Shown here one piece after another: positions 5,825-6,042 of a stretch of 6,042 bases of DNA. The stretch spans positions 1-6,042 of the forward strand of contig DZAQ01000081.1 in NCBI GenBank assembly GCA_022729615.1, read 5' to 3'. The notes beneath the pieces were generated by a model, which was not told the origin of the DNA, did no database searches, and saw nothing but the letters and a program-made list of their open reading frames with translations. The DNA is from Sulfurovum sp. GTDB lineage: Bacteria > Campylobacterota > Campylobacteria > Campylobacterales > Sulfurovaceae. Each line of letters starts with the position of its first letter. The first letter of the stretch is position 1. The position numbers and the translations under genes were made by a program.

Positions 5825-5898
5825 GGAGCCATCGCCAAGCGGTAAGGCCGCAGCCTGCAAAGCTGCTATCCCCGGTTCAAATCCGGGTGGCTCCTCCA
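5825..5898 (+). tRNA. tRNA-Cys(GCA)
   Basis: This is the canonical 74-base tRNA-Cys. The acceptor is GGAGCCA/TGGCTCC, and the D loop carries GG. The anticodon stem GCAGC/GCTGC encloses CTGCAAA with anticodon GCA at 5857-5859. The variable region is TATC, the T arm is CCCGG TTCAAAT CCGGG, U73 is the cysteine discriminator, and CCA is encoded. It follows the divergent copy by 16 bases. The flanks of the two copies do not resemble each other. Confidence 0.97.
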
Positions 5899-5906
5899 AA
5901 CTTAAA

Positions 5907-5934
5907 TTGTTTTTTATCTTTTATTGGATAAAAT
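5907..5934 (+). promoter_or_regulatory. Candidate internal promoter for tRNA-Ser
   Basis: TAAAAT at 5929-5934 matches 5 of 6 bases of the -10 consensus, after a T-rich stretch beginning TTGTTT (5907-5912). It would start near 5941, 12 bases before tRNA-Ser. The same 54-base spacer holds an AT-only-like stem TTTTATC/GATAAAA (5912-5918 with 5927-5933), so part of the signal may be chance in AT-rich DNA. Confidence 0.3.
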
Positions 5935-5952
5935 TCGGTCTCTAAAATCCAT

Positions 5953-6040
5953 CGGGAGATGGTAGAGCGGTTGAATACACCGGTCTTGAAAACCGGCGAA
6001 GGTAACACTTCCGGGGGTTCGAATCCCCCTCTCCCGGCCA
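5953..6040 (+). tRNA. tRNA-Ser(UGA)
   Basis: This is an 88-base class II tRNA. The acceptor is CGGGAGA/TCTCCCG. The anticodon stem CCGGT/ACCGG encloses CTTGAAA with anticodon TGA at 5987-5989. The long variable arm (5997-6012) has a GAAG/CTTC stem. The T arm is GGGGG TTCGAAT CCCCC, G73 is the usual serine discriminator, and CCA is encoded. The array may continue beyond the window, which ends 2 bases later. Confidence 0.97.
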
Positions 6041-6042
6041 CT

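Noticed and set aside
5474..5931. Open frames running across the tRNA array on both strands
   Set aside because: They translate tRNA sequence and have no independent support; similar spurious peptides are common over tRNA arrays.

Overview
The window looks like ordinary chromosomal DNA from a member of the Campylobacterota (the former Epsilonproteobacteria). The evidence is the secG-frr-pyrE gene order, which I recall from Campylobacter relatives, and close resemblance of the predicted PyrE and IlvD to Campylobacter-type proteins. Promoters are dominated by a strong TATAAT -10 box, twice as GGGTATAAT, with poor or absent -35 boxes. The moderate base composition suggests a free-living, Sulfurimonas/Sulfuricurvum-like organism rather than a very AT-rich pathogen, but I cannot fix the genus.

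Left part (1-1572, minus strand): a tight housekeeping cluster read right to left, secG (SecYEG translocon subunit), frr (ribosome recycling factor) and pyrE (orotate phosphoribosyltransferase, cut by the left edge). A single promoter upstream of secG appears to drive it. Facing it on the plus strand is a BioC-like SAM methyltransferase gene (1602-2312). Its -10 box lies 7 bases from the secG -10 box, so the two promoters overlap head-on.

Middle (2313-3707): a 200-base intergenic region, then an exported cell-wall hydrolase with two LysM repeats and an NlpC/P60 domain. A small hairpin follows, where this gene converges with ilvD.

Right part (3708-6042): ilvD (dihydroxy-acid dehydratase, valine/leucine/isoleucine synthesis) on the minus strand, then a short intergenic region with back-to-back promoters for ilvD and for a plus-strand tRNA array: Gly(GCC), Leu(UAA), a divergent Cys(GCA)-like tRNA, a canonical Cys(GCA) and Ser(UGA). 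All five encode CCA.

The most unusual item is the first Cys tRNA (5733-5808). It keeps the GCA anticodon, U73 and a fully paired acceptor stem through a compensated pair change, and its 19-56 tertiary pair has switched from G-C to A-U. Its T arm, however, is abnormal: either a 6-bp stem with a C·A mismatch or a 5-bp stem with a bulged A. It may be a decaying duplicate or a tRNA with a specialised role. I see no mobile element, CRISPR array or defence system.
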